Assembly: GCA_029962745.1 (NCBI GenBank) | Contig: CM057162.1 | Span: 12,923,387 to 12,987,386, forward strand | Direction: 5' to 3' | Origin: Echinometra lucunter | Lineage: Eukaryota; Echinodermata; Echinoidea; Camarodonta; Echinometridae | DNA length: 64,000 nt | Shown here: positions 48,518 to 60,100 of the stretch, piece by piece | Layout of the letters: each line of letters begins with the position of its first letter | How positions within the stretch are numbered: position 1 is the stretch's first letter | Program-made: the position numbers and the translations under genes | Notes under the pieces: model-generated | Database searches by the model: none | What the model saw: only the letters and a program-made list of their open reading frames with translations | Told to the model about the DNA's origin: nothing

Positions 48518-49253
48518 AAAGATCAGATTGGATGGAACATTTTCAGAAAACCCTCTTGAGTTGACCTTTTGACCCCAGGCTTGATGACTGAATATCCCTA
48601 GTCGTGATCAGTCCCATCAACCTGATCATATCTGATGTATGAGATATGATAGAAGATGGAGATATTCTAATTAGATCTACCAGGATGTACGTGGTTCTCA
48701 CCTTGCTGACTGTACAGATTCTTTCCTTTTGGGTTTTCTGTATTCTTCACTCTTTTTTTCTTTCACCATACCAGCTGCTTCGTTGTTGTGATATCTGTAC
48801 ACTTTCATCTGCATCTACATAATGTTTCTTTATGTTTTGTAAAATATCAGGGACAAAGAAGAGGTCCAAATATTTTTTTTTCATTTCTTTATTCAGAAAC
48901 TTCTGAACAGATTAACAACCAAAAAAAGGACAATAACTTGAATGCATCTATGCATTCAAGTTTGGATAACAACAAATTGTATCTAGATATAACGAATTTT
49001 AAATCTTACGACACACTGTAAACAAATTTAAAAAGTCAATTTGCCATTTTTCAAATAAATGTGACACTTACCCATCCCTTCAGCCATTTCACATTCTAAA
49101 ATTAGGTTTTCACTTTAACCAAATGTAAAAATGCTTAAATGTCAATTGAAACTCCAAACAATTTTGTAGGGCATTCTATTCCTCACATCTGTTTGAACAG
49201 ATATTGTTATTTCTGCACAATAAGAAGGGATGGGCTGGCCATGGAGAGTTTAC

Positions 49254-49529
49254 TATGGTGGCCCTGAAGTACGCTCGACAATAGGTCATGTGCGATGTGA
49301 ATTTCGGATCCCAGGTCATGAATTTCGCTTCCTGGGTCCTGAACTTTGCGTCACAGGTCATAAACTTTGCATCACGGGTCATGAATTTCGCATCCCAGGT
49401 CGCGAATTTTGCGACTGGGACGCAAAGTTCGCGTCAACGGGTTGTGAATTTCGCGACTGGGGCGCAGAGTTGGCCGCGAAATTGACGTCGCACATGACCT
49501 GTTGTCGAGCGTACTTCAGGGCCACCATA
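49254..49529. mobile_element. TA-flanked foldback with minisatellite core, copy 2
   Basis: Same ends as copy 1 at 42964 (TGGTGGCCCTGAAGTACGC) and TA at both sides. The ~21-bp core units (GGTCATGAATTTCGCATCCC type) differ in number and order from copy 1. Confidence 0.85.
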
Positions 49530-49536
49530 GTGTACC

Positions 49537-49807
49537 CAGTGGTGCATCTAGGAAAAACGACGCTCGGGACAAGCGCTGAAATTGCGCCCCCTTCCAACTT
49601 CTGATGTCAATGAAAAAAAATTTTAAAACTTGAAATTTTGAATCGTCACTTTTGTGGAGGACATCAACCAAACATTTAGGCAGGATAGGAAATATCAGGA
49701 TGTTTTTTTTTAGATTGTTGTTTACTTTTGCTTCTGCCTTTTTGTGCCTCCTCGAAGTAGTGCCAGGAGCTTGTGCCCCCCTCGCCCTCCCCCTAGATAA
49801 GCCACTG
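49537..49807. mobile_element. hAT-type MITE with CAGTGGTGCATCTAGG end
   Basis: Begins CAGTGGTGCATCTAGG and ends CCTAGATAAGCCACTG. Flanks AGTGTACC and AGTTTACC agree at seven of eight positions, fitting an 8-bp hAT duplication. It lies next to the foldback end at 49529. Confidence 0.75.
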
Positions 49808-51312
49808 AGTTTACCCCACATAAAGGAACATTTGAATGAATTGCAAAGTGATTACCATAGACATAATCTACTGTCACCTCATTCCTTCACGAGACCAGCA
49901 ATGTGATCAGTGGTCGGTGAAGTTCAGGTGACGCGTACGCTCGTTTCCATCCTAATTTCCCCCTCACTTTCCCTGAGTCTGTGTTTGCTTTCTACAGTTG
50001 CTTCACCCGGTGACGCAAACACCAGAACATGTGCGTGGGACTGGGTAGTCTAGTCCCTAGGCTGCATCATACCTGAGTCATTTATGTTGTTTGTTTGTCT
50101 TATTTTGACAGAAAATCACGTGTCTAACTATTTACGTCATTCTGATTGTTCATGTTGATAAACCTTTCTTTCAAGCATTATTACACATTTCTCATGTTTA
50201 GAACATACTTTTGAATATTTTGAAGGCTTTTAGATTAAAATATAAAGGCATAACGTCACTAGGGTGACAAAACCTCGTATCTAAAAAATGTTGAATGTTC
50301 AGGAGAGCCCAAAAACATGGCTTCCTTAGCATCACAGCCATTGGATAGTGGCTTGATCTTTGCAGATGGGCATGTGAGGGTTTGATAAAAACATGTTAAG
50401 TGTTCCTTGCTCTACACATGTAAGACTATGAAAAGAACTAAATTTCACCAAAAATACAAAGTCTTGTCACCCCAGGGACAAAAATATATATACTGTCTTT
50501 GAGGAAAACATGTAGTATGTGATACCTACATATTGGTATGTAGGTATCACGTGTCATGTGATGTGGTAGGATCTCAGACTGTTGAAAGGGGATCCAATTT
50601 CTGTTTTCACCCAGAATTCTGCTGTTGGAGCAAATGTTTTAAAGAATAGCTTTTAGCAAACATAACCTTGATTGTTGATTAGCAGTATGGCATATTTCCT
50701 AACTTGATTGTGTAATATTCTATTTTTATTCTCCAACTCTGATCTTGATGAATATTAATAGTTAAATGCACAAAAGAAAATGGCCATGGCATTTTCACTT
50801 AAAACCCAGGACACCATTGCACGTTCAAAGTCTGTTTAGCATACAAATAGAATACAATCAAAGATTTTTAACAGAAATTTCCTTAATCTATAGAAGTCAT
50901 TAACCCTATGTACATTTCATGACACCATTGTTTAGTTTTTCTTCATAAAATGTTTTGTTTGGATTTTGTTTTTGTTTTAGGTTGGGTTTTTTTTGGGGGG
51001 GGGGGGGGAGTAAAAAACTTTATGTAAAAATGGAATGACATATCACTTTTTCTGTCTGAAAAATTTCTTCTTTTTTTTTTAGGTCAGTCTACAGCCAGTG
51101 CACGATGTTGCAAGAATATGAATACTGCAAGTCATTATTTATAATGATAAGAAGTTCTGTTTACAGGCAGGATGTAAAATGAGGTCTGTTGAAGGGTTTG
51201 GCAGACATTTATGGAAATCATGTCATACCTACAAATCTAGAAGTGAACATGAGCATGAATGTTCACAGACATATTTCAGATTATCTTTCTATTTCTCTTT
51301 CTCATTTTCTTT
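49808..51312. other. Unannotated region
   Basis: No gene supported. A perfect 14-bp-stem hairpin lies at 50519-50550. Confidence 0.45.
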
Positions 51313-51652
51313 CTCATTTCTTTCTATTTCTATTTCTATTTCTATTTCTATTTCTATTTCTATTTCTATTTTTCTATTTCTATTTCTATTTCTATTTCTA
51401 TTTCTATTTCTATTTCTATTTCTATTTCTATTTCTATTTCTATTTCTATTACTATTTCTATTTCTATTTCTATTTCTATTTCTATTTCTATTTCTATTTC
51501 TATTTCTATTTCTATTTCTATTTCTATTTCTATTTCTATTTCTATTTCTATTTCTATTTCTATTACTATTTCTATTTCTATTTCTATTTCTATTTCTATT
51601 TCTATTTCTATTTCTATTTCTATTTCTATTTCTATTTCTATTTCTATTTATG
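51313..51652. repeat. (TTTCTA)n hexanucleotide array
   Basis: About 340 bp of TTTCTA with a few TTACTA and one-base interruptions. All frames stay open, giving Phe-Leu, Phe-Tyr or Ser-Ile dipeptide runs up to 246 codons, which are artefacts. Confidence 0.97.
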
Positions 51653-51839
51653 TCTCTATTTTTATTTTATTTCTATGTCTACTTCTCTTTCTTTTTCTTT
51701 CTCTTTTTCTCTTTCTATTTCTACATGTTTCTCTTTATCTTTTTCTACTTCTCATTGACTTATTCCCTTTCTCCTTTTCTCTACCTTTCTACCTCTCTAT
51801 CTCTCTTTCCATTTCTGTTTCTCCCCTCTGTTTTTTTTT

Positions 51840-53554
51840 TTCAATGAAGGATATAATTTTTCACAAGAGCAAGAACCACTTCAATTCAATGAAAATCTTT
51901 ATTTTTATCATGGAAATACCATCAAAAGTCAACATTTACCATGCTTTAAAACCTTCACCAAAAAGTTTCATGCCACAAAAAGTTCATAACAATGTTTGAA
52001 AGTATTTTAATCTCTAAATGGAACAATATAATTTTGTACTCCAGAGGTGTTTTGAGCATGTTGCAAATAGTTTTTGAGCTTTTCAGAGATAAATCAAACT
52101 TTTTCTCCTTGGTAATGTTTTATTGTTGCAATGCTCGGGCATAACTACAAAATCTCAACACACTTCATTGAAGAAAGGAGGAAGGATGGGGAGGTATAGT
52201 GGGGAGGGAGGGGGAGGGGGGGGGGGGGGGTGAGGGCGAATTCTGCCTAGTTGCCCCTCTATCTTCCTACCACTACCTGCCTTTGTTCAGGCTTCTGGAT
52301 TAAATATGACATTAATTGGGAGGAAAAGTGGTGAAGGGCATTGAGGTATTTGATGGAGGAAATTTAAGGAAACAGAGTCTGAAGCAGGTGGATTAAGGTC
52401 AGGCGGATTTTAAGTATTGTAGGGCCTCTAGTTGAGAGAGTGTAATATATGAAGATGTTTCTTACAGGGGTGAGTGGGTGCAAGGGGGGGGGGTTGCAGT
52501 CAAAGAGTTTCATAGATTTCAGTTGGTTAAACTGAAGGCAATTTCATTTATGTCATATAGTCGTCGAAGGTACATGGTTTTTTGTTTTCCTTATGTGAAA
52601 AGTTGTATAATAGTTCATTGGCTCAGTGAGAAAAGCATGCTTTTTAATGCTTTCATTAAAAGACAAGCTGGTGTTATAGAGAATATTACTTGATAAAATT
52701 CAGAAACTTGCAGCACGAAACTTGCAACAAGAAACCTTTGAAAACTACAAAAATTCTCTGGTACGGCAGTTATTATTCATGTACGACGTGGTATGAAACT
52801 CTTGGGCTCCACATTAACTTTTTTAAATAGGGGGTCCAAATAAAAAATTATGGTCCGTAAACAATGATTCATATGTTGTGGGGACCCATATGTCTCGGGT
52901 GCTTGTTCATGTTGAGCCCTGCTTGATCAAACCATGGTCATTCACCAACTTTGCAATTCAAGCTTAACACAAATGCAATTTCTTGTTTTGTAGCAAGTTA
53001 TAGGTCTAGCAGCAAAAGCTTGTTGATAACTTGATCTTTATTACGCATTGGGTGTGTTTTTTTTTCTTATTATTTTTTTCTTTGTTAATTTGCAGCCATC
53101 ACAGTACATGTACTGCAAGCTGCTTTTATGTGCATGTATTTTTTCACATGGATAGCTTGAGTTACTTGAACTTTTATTGAATGAATATTTGATGTTAAGA
53201 CATGGAAACACCTAAAGGAAAGGGTGTTTCTGAAACTCCAAGATATATAGTGTTCTGTTTAGGCAGTTAACACTTATTAAATGTGAGACTCATGATTTCT
53301 ACCATATGGAAATATCAGCAATTTAGTTCCCCCCTCATGGGCTGGTATATAACGGGTATATATATACATTATAAGTTTTGTTTGAAAGTTGTATCACAAA
53401 AGTATGATTTTTGACGTAGGAATAAGAGCAGAAGTCAACAGGAAATCTTTCAGGAAGCAGTCCACATCTACCCCTGATGACAGTGGCTTGACAAGCTGCC
53501 AAACATAACCCCATATGTGAAAAGGTCCATATGAATTTACGTTGAATTGCCATT
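51840..53554. other. Mostly unannotated; possible decayed hAT element
   Basis: GGGCTCCACATTAAC (52804) and GTTGAGCCCTG (52911-52921) may be ends of a diverged copy of the CAGGGCTC element at 36578. A 29-base G run is near 52204-52232. No gene. Confidence 0.4.
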
Positions 53555-53985
53555 CAGTCTAATGCCAACTGGTTCAATTACCAGATGGTCTAACATCATT
53601 TCTTCTGTCAACATTTTGCCCACAGACCCTTTTGTCTAATTATCATTTATTTGGTCCAATAATCATTTCATCCGAGACTGATTGGTCTATAAACATTTCA
53701 TCTAAGAACCATTTGGTCTGATAATCATTATCAGAACATATCCATATGGTCCAAGTACCACTTATGGGGTGTTGCAAGAAAGTTGTAATCAATTGCAAAT
53801 AATTGCTTATTTTGAAACAACCATTCTAATTGGCTCAGGGTCTGCCCTTTTAAGAAGACATGCATGCAACAATGATTTTGATTGGCCAGTGACAATCAGT
53901 TGCAACTTGCAATCGATTGCAGCTTTCTTGCAACACCCCATAAGTCTAGTATTCAATTCATCCAATATTCATTGAACCCCAAAAC
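53555..53985. repeat. Degenerate GGTCTAAT/CATTTCATC array split by a MITE
   Basis: Ten or so loosely spaced units such as ATGGTCTAAC, TGGTCCAATAATCATTTCATC-like and TTGGTCTATAAACATTTC run to 53762 and resume after 53942. Confidence 0.65.
53763..53942. mobile_element. TA-flanked TGGGGTGTTGCAAGAA MITE, copy 2
   Basis: TA at both ends, termini identical to copy 1 at 34840, and an interior differing at only a few positions. Confidence 0.9.
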
Positions 53986-54385
53986 TCAAGAGTTATTTAA
54001 AAAAACAAAAAGAAAACAAAGAACCCCCCCCCCCCCAAAAAAAAAAGAGTTATTTCAAATTTTTCACAGGAATTTAAAAGAAAATCCTTGTCCATTTTAT
54101 GACATGTCTGTTACAGTTACTAGAAGTCCCCTTTCTTTTCATCTATTCAGTAAAATACATGAAATTCACTGTGTTTGTCCCAGGTGGTCAGATGTGTCTG
54201 ATTCACATGTAGTGTAGGACTCATGATTTTGCCTAAAAGTGTGTTAAATAAGCAAAAATAAGGCTGAGTGTCCTGTCCGTTATGCTTGAATTGACCATAT
54301 ATTTCTTTTTAGGCCTGTGCGGACAGGGGAAGGGTTTTTTTTTATTTATGAAGAAATTGCCTGTGACAGATATCAGTGTATTCCT

Positions 54386-54795
54386 TTAACCCATTGGTGA
54401 CAGGAATTATTTAAAGCCTAATTTGATCAGCTTTTATTTTTCAAATTGGCAACACCAACATTTTTATTTTATTACTACATTTTTCTTATAAAACGTCATG
54501 TATCTGAAATTAATATGAATTGACAGAAATTGCGATAAGAAGTCAAAAAGTTGCCAATTTGCAGGGGAAAATGGTGATTTTAAGTTTTCTATCACATTGC
54601 CAATTTAAGGATTTTAATGCTTAGTTTCCTTTAAAAAAAATTTCAGCATCAAACAACGAATATTAATGCAACCAAAATGGGCACAGTTTGTGTAGAATTT
54701 TTTGTTCTTTCTGCTCATGTATGATTTTTAGGGCTTTGCATCAAAAGATATTAGGCCAAACCACAAAATGTGGACCTCTGTCACAAATGGGTTAA
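54386..54795 (-). mobile_element. TTAA MITE family I, copy D
   Basis: TTAA and CCCATTGGTGACAG at the left; CTGTCACAAATGGG and TTAA at the right. The neighbouring unit reads TTCTTTTATAAAGGGGG where this unit is split. Confidence 0.85.
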
Positions 54796-54943
54796 AGAGG
54801 GTGGGGCAATTTATGTGACCTCTATAGATAGGGGAGGGGTCTTTGATTTATGAAGATATTACCTGTGATGAATATCAATCTACATGTATTCTTTTATAAA
54901 GGGGGAAGGGGGCAATTTATGTGATCTCTATTATACAGGGGAG

Positions 54944-55137
54944 CAGGGAAAAAATTGATTTTTTTTTTTTTTTCCGGAGCTACTACTTTTGAGCCCACCC
55001 GCCCGAATTTTCTACATTTCATTGCAGTTTACATTGGACCCTATGAGAATTTCAGGGGCTCTTTTTTTAGTTTTCCAGGGCTGTTTTCGGCGTTTCGGGG
55101 GCGAATTCGCCTGAGCCCCCGTGTATTTTTTTCCCTG
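54944..55137. mobile_element. hAT-type MITE with perfect 8-bp duplication
   Basis: Begins CAGGGAAAAAA and ends TTTTTTTCCCTG. CAGGGGAG flanks it exactly on both sides (54936-54943 and 55138-55145). Confidence 0.85.
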
Positions 55138-55444
55138 CAGGGGAGGGGTCTTTGTAGAGAAGTGGCCATTATGACAAGTGTGACTTTATTTTCTTCCTAG
55201 ACGCAGGCAATCTACATGTAAGCTACGCATGTGAACAATGCTTTACGCTTTTCCTTGAGTGGGAGGGTGAGAGGGTAAGAGAAAGAGGATTTACCTCACA
55301 GATGCACCGCTGATAAGTCCTTAGCTAAGTGAGATCTGTGACTGGCCTATCCCCACATGGGACTTGCGTGTTAGGTACACGTTTTGTAGAATATATAGGC
55401 ACAGGCCTTGATCAATTTTTGAGGTTTCTGATACCCTGGAATAA

Positions 55445-55648
55445 ATGAATAACCAAACTGATTTCTCAAGAAGTAAGTTGGAGTATCTAAGTAAGGTTGA
55501 AGAAAATCAGAAATTTCTTCATAGTATCTTCGACAATGACACATCTAGCAATGTAGTAAACAAAGATTCTGTTCAACTTTTCGTTCTTTTAGCTCAACTT
55601 TTCATTCTTTTAGCTCAACTTTTCATTCTTTTAGCTCTTGATGGCTGA
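55445..55648 (+). other. 67-codon frame ending in a 21-bp tandem repeat
   Basis: The frame starts MNNQTDFSRSKLEYLSKVEE and ends in three copies of a 21-bp unit (55572-55636; CTCAACTTTTCATTCTTTTA), which keeps the frame as a repeated Leu/Phe/Ile/Ala hydrophobic stretch. No family recognised; could be chance. Confidence 0.15.
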
Positions 55649-55925
55649 GACAAATTTCAAGGGCATATTCTGTCTTCACTTTCCATATTCTTATACACAG
55701 AGAAGTCTGATTGCCCTCAACAGATGACAGAATTACCAGAAGCATCAGTAAACCACTTTTAAAGGGGGGGGGGGAGCAGGATGATTCTGGCATTAGCTAT
55801 CCATAATAATTCATTTATGTGTACGTTGTACTTGTAAATACTTACCTAGAAAAAAAAAATGAATGCGTACATATGTTTTCTGTAATAATATTGTTATGCC
55901 ATTGTTTTTCTTTCTGTTGGAAATG

Positions 55926-55965
55926 AAAAAAATATGAATTGAATTGAACTGAACTGAATTGAATA
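55926..55965. repeat. (AATTG)n-like repeat
   Basis: Short AATTG/AACTG pentamers. Confidence 0.7.
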
Positions 55966-56081
55966 TGCCAAAATGCATTTATCAGTCTTACATGTATATC
56001 TCTTAACAGATTCGACGATTTTTAAGGGCATCAGTGGATGGTTTTTGGTGGGAGGATATCAGACCAAGGACTTAAGCCTCC

Positions 56082-56351
56082 TTCAGACTAGGTCCCACCA
56101 AACTTGTTGGGTCCGGGGACAAAATGTTGAGGGAAGAGTGACTTTTGGCACCTGATGATGACCCACAGCTGTTTTCATCAAATGAGCGCATGCGCGAAAT
56201 GTAATGGCATTGTGACATCATACACAGCCAAAACCATTTCACCCGTGATTGTCCCTGGAAAGCGGGGAGCATCGGAGGATAGTGTGAACTTTCAGTCATA
56301 AAAAAATGAGACATCTCCAAGCTGTCTCCGGTGGACGTGACCTAGTCTGAA
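56082..56351. mobile_element. 270-bp element with TTCAGACTAGGTC ends
   Basis: Perfect 13-bp inverted termini, TTCAGACTAGGTC and GACCTAGTCTGAA. The interior is non-coding; superfamily unassigned. Confidence 0.7.
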
Positions 56352-56751
56352 CGTAGGAATGATAACCAAAATCTTCAAGGAACAGCCCCTCACCCTCTCC
56401 TTAACAGATAAAAAGAGAGAGAAAAGAGTCATAATGTATTCAGATCTGATGAAGAAGCTCTGGGAATTGCAAATTCCTAATATGCTTTTCACAAAATTTG
56501 GATACAGCCTTCCATAATGTCAGAAGAGATTATAAGTATGTGGTGACGCTGCTCTGAAAATTTCAAATATGCCTTGTTGAAAATTTTGAATAGAGCACCC
56601 AACTTCCATCCGCCCCCCCCCCCAAAAAAAAAAAAAAAAAGCGGGAGAAAGGTCATAAATTGTTGTAATTCAGTGATGAGGCTCTGAAATATGCTTGATA
56701 GAAAATTTTGAATTCTGCCACCCCTATTTCATGGTAGAAAAATTTGAGTAC

Positions 56752-56965
56752 TACCCATTTCTCCTAGCAGTTAGTGATGCCCTGATGGCTGTTGTCATGT
56801 TTATGTGAGTTCTGGGAGATGCTGCGGTCGTGTGTCCGTACCCCCGTGGTGCCTTCCTCTTTTGAGACTTGTGACTCTGATTCATGAAGCTATTCAAAAT
56901 ATCCTGAGCATTCATGTTGATTTCTTGCGTGCCTCCACGTAAAATCAGCCAGGTATGATGTGCTT
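56752..56965 (-). repeat. Duplicated block with open minus frame, copy 1
   Basis: Translates to EINMNAQDILNSFMNQSHKS then QKRKAP...YGHTTAASPR. A diverged copy at 58360-58570 keeps the same frame. No recognised family; a decayed exon pair or a repeat are both possible. Confidence 0.5.
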
Positions 56966-56985
56966 GCATGGGAAAAACCCATTCA

Positions 56986-57412
56986 TTAACCCATTCATGA
57001 CAGGAATTATTCAAAGCCTAATTTGATCAGCTTTTATTCTTCTAATTGGCAACACGAACATTTTTCTTTTATTGCTACATTTTTCTTATAAAACGTCATG
57101 TATCTGAAATAAATATAGATTGACACACAACCACAGAATGTATGATGAGAAGTCATAAAGTTGCCAATTTGCAGGGAAAAGCGGTAATTTCAACATCTTC
57201 ATGGCATTGCCAATTTAAGGATTTTAACGCTTATTTTCCTTTAAAAAAATTTCAGCATCAAACAACAAATATTGATGCAACGAAAGCGGGCACAGTATGT
57301 TTAGAATTTGTTGCTCTTTCTACTCATGTATTTGGTATGATTTTTAGGGTTCTACATCAAAAGTTATTCAACCAAACCACATAATGTGGACCCTCTGTCA
57401 CGAATGGGTTAA
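56986..57412 (-). mobile_element. TTAA MITE family I, copy E
   Basis: TTAACCCATTCATGACAG at the left and CACGAATGGGTTAA at the right. Slightly longer than other copies owing to a small insertion near 57121. Confidence 0.85.
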
Positions 57413-57764
57413 CCAGGAAAAGGAGATAACTTACTCTTTGCTTTTAAAAAAAGAGATGATTTCGGGGAATCGATGGACAAAATTTTCTGAGGACGAAAAA
57501 AAAGGAAATGCAGATGGTTGTTGCACTTTGTTGACTTTGCTCGGAATGTTACAAATTGGTTATTGCTTTTATCTGACTACTGAGAAAGCATGGATGGAAA
57601 AGTGGAGAATTGATTTTAATGATTAGTAGATTTGCTTTTCTTTACATTTTTATATACTGCTTTGTGTAATTATGTACATAGTTTTGTCATAATTCTGTTG
57701 TTATGAATGCTTGTAAGTAAGCATCTACATGTAGAGGACTAGTGGCATTAACTCCTCTCCAAAG

Positions 57765-58310
57765 GACCTGGTAATGAGGATTAATGCCTTACCAAAGAGC
57801 ACTAGCGCAATGCCTTGGTTTCAAACGCAGTCACTGGATTAACCCATTCGTGACAGAGGTCCACATTTTGTGGTTTGGCCCAATATCTTTTGATGGAAAG
57901 CCCTAAAAATCATACCAAATACATGAGCGGAAAGAGCAAAAAATTCTATACAAACTGTGCCCATTTTGGCTGCATCAATATTCGTTGTTTGATGCTGAAT
58001 TTTTTTAAAAGGAAAATAAGCATTAAAATCCTTAAATTGTCAATGTGATAGAAAGTTTAAAATCACCATTTTCCCCTGCAAATTGGCAACTTTTTAACTT
58101 CTCATCATAATTTCTGTCAGTTTATATTCATTTCATCTACATGACATTTTATAAGAAAAATGTAGCAATAAAATAAAAATGTTGGTGTTGCCAATTTGAA
58201 GAAGAAAAGCTGATCAAATTAGGCTTTAAATAATTCCTGTCACGAATGGGTTAAGAGACCAGTGCTCACCAGCTGAGCTATCGAGCCTCCTCACCAACTG
58301 AACCATCTCA
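57765..58310 (-). repeat. tRNA-derived SINE-like fragment split by a MITE
   Basis: The left part (57780-57838) has GCCTTACCAAAGAGCACTAG and TTTCAAACGCAGTCACTGG. The right part has GAGACCAGTGCTCACCAGC and TGAGCTATCGAGCC. Together they read as the complement of a tRNA-like SINE head interrupted at TTAA. Confidence 0.55.
57839..58254 (+). mobile_element. TTAA MITE family I, copy F
   Basis: Intact ends CCCATTCGTGACAG and CTGTCACGAATGGG with TTAA on both sides. It is among the best preserved copies. Confidence 0.9.
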
Positions 58311-58359
58311 CCTCCTCAAATAGTCCAACTAAAATTTTGAACACAGCCCCCCCCCCCTC

Positions 58360-58570
58360 CTCCCATTAAGAGATGTCCCTGTTGACTGTCATTTATGGGA
58401 GCTCTGGGAGATGATGTGGTAGTGTGACCGTACTCCGTACACCACGGAGCCTTCCGCTTTTGAAACATGTGACTCTGATTCATGCAGCTATTCAAAACAT
58501 CCCAAGCATTCGTGTTGATTTCTAGCCAGTTATCATTCAAAACTCAGCAAGGTATTGAGGTGCTTTAGTC
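58360..58570 (-). repeat. Duplicated block with open minus frame, copy 2
   Basis: Translates to EINTNAWDVLNSCMNQSHMF then QKRKAP...YGHTTTSSPR, aligned with the block at 56752-56965. Similarity extends a little beyond the shared frame on both sides. Confidence 0.5.
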
Positions 58571-58670
58571 TAAAACTCAAACTCTACAATTTGGACCTCC
58601 TCTGTGGCTATGACATTTTGCTTTGAATATTACAGGTTCAGTCTCAATATCACAGTGAACCAGGGGAGCG

Positions 58671-58802
58671 TTTCATGAAGAGTTTTGTTAGTGATTTTCA
58701 CTGACTAATTTGCTTTCAGCCAATCAGATGCAAGGATTTTCAGTAGCTTATAACATTTGTCGGTGATTTTCACCAACAAAACTCTTCATGAAACGCTCCC
58801 CT
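58671..58802. mobile_element. 132-bp palindromic element with CAGGGGAGCG ends
   Basis: CAGGGGAGCGTTTCATGAAG and its complement form the ends; the arms extend about 38 bp. CAGGG ends suggest hAT, but no 8-bp duplication was seen. Confidence 0.75.
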
Positions 58803-58816
58803 GATTTGCAAAGTGC

Positions 58817-58990
58817 AGTTTTGTAGCCGTTTTGTAGCTGTTTACTGTGTTTTGCAGTTTTGTAGCCATTTTGTAGCCATTTTCAAAAGGGCTACAAAAC
58901 GGCTACAAAACGGCTACAAAACGGCTACAAAGCAGTTATAAAAGAGCGGGAAGATGGCTACAAAACAGCTTCAAAACAGCTAATCTGCTA
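58817..58990. repeat. Foldback of GGCTACAAAAC units
   Basis: The left half has four TTTTGTAGCC or TTTTGTAGCT units; the right half has several GGCTACAAAAC units, so it forms a long hairpin. It directly follows the CAGGGGAGCG element. Confidence 0.8.
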
Positions 58991-59051
58991 ATTCTGCTCA
59001 CTCTGTATGCTATACATTCTTAAAAATAGGGATGATAACAGTCCGTACTTT

Positions 59052-59653
59052 ATAAAGGAGAAGGCAACCCAGACATCAGTGTGCTTCCAGTGAATGAAGA
59101 AGAGCAAGAAGAGTAAACAGTGAAAGTTTGAGCAAAATCGGACAATCTGTTCAAGAGTTATGAAGTTTGAAAGTTTAAGTAAAATCCTTATTATCGGTTC
59201 CTTGAATTGGCAACTTTGCCAACATCTGTGATGTCATCGTGGATAACTCTCCATTCATTTTGTACACAGAATTTAACATTTTCCTTATTTTCAAGAAAAA
59301 TAAAAAATTCTATTGATTTATTGTTTGAGTATGACATGGCTATATCAATTCTGCAAGCATTTTGGGATGAAATACAGTGTGTATGTGGATTCCTGACTTG
59401 AAATTTTGTGTAAATCATTTTTTTGGGGGGAAAAATTGTGTACAAAATGAATTGAGAGTTGTCCACGATGACATCACAGATGCTGGCAAAGTTGCCAACT
59501 CAAGGATCCCCATAATAGGGATTTACTGAAACTTTCAAAATTCATAACTCTTGAACAGATTGTCCGATTTTGCTCAAACTTTCACTGTTTACTCTTCTTG
59601 GTCATCTTTATTCACAAAGAGCACACTGATGCCTGGGCTGCATTCTCCTTTAA
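59052..59653 (+). mobile_element. TTAA MITE family II, copy 3
   Basis: Left ATAA then AGGAGAAGGCAACC (target and end mutated); right GCATTCTCCT then TTAA. Nearly full alignment with copies 1 and 2. Confidence 0.85.
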
Positions 59654-60100
59654 ATCCTATAAGGTTTCCCTGTAAGTTATTCTGATCATTCTCAGGATTT
59701 CCCCTTATATATTCTGGTTGATTTGGGAATAGTAAAAATGTTGTCAGTTACAGAATCAGTTATAATGATAGTAAATTTTGAAGTCATGATTTGAAGCCAA
59801 TACTTTTTTATATATTTAGTTTAGTTTTAATAGTTTATTTATTTCTCTTTTCTCAATAACAAAATACTAATGAAATACATATATTCATACTACAGAAATA
59901 CATAACAATATACAGATTGAATGATAAAGATTCACCTTCACAACTGGAATTTTCTAATAGACAAAAAAAAATTGTAAGAGAGGAAATCAATCAAAAAGCA
60001 TGCTGTAGCTTGTAAGAGATGGCTGAGCAATAAGGACATATATGAGAATTAAGGACAGTTTTAGTAAAGCTTATGCTCTTGTCATGAATTGCAAATGGTT

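Larger units (their letters stand above)
54317..55165. repeat. Tandem array interrupted by two transposons
   Basis: Units of about 110-140 bp share AGGGGAGGGGTCTTTG, TTATGAAGAWATT, CCTGTGAYRRATATCA and GGGGCAATTTATGTGA phrases. A TTAA MITE (54386-54795) and a hAT MITE (54944-55137) sit within it. Confidence 0.7.

Noticed and set aside
42964..49529. CRISPR-like spacing of ~20-bp repeats
   Set aside because: Units are contiguous, in mixed orientation and bounded by transposon ends; there are no unique spacers, and the genome is eukaryotic.
51179..51999. Plus-strand frames of 189-246 codons
   Set aside because: They are translations of the TTTCTA array, open in all three forward frames.
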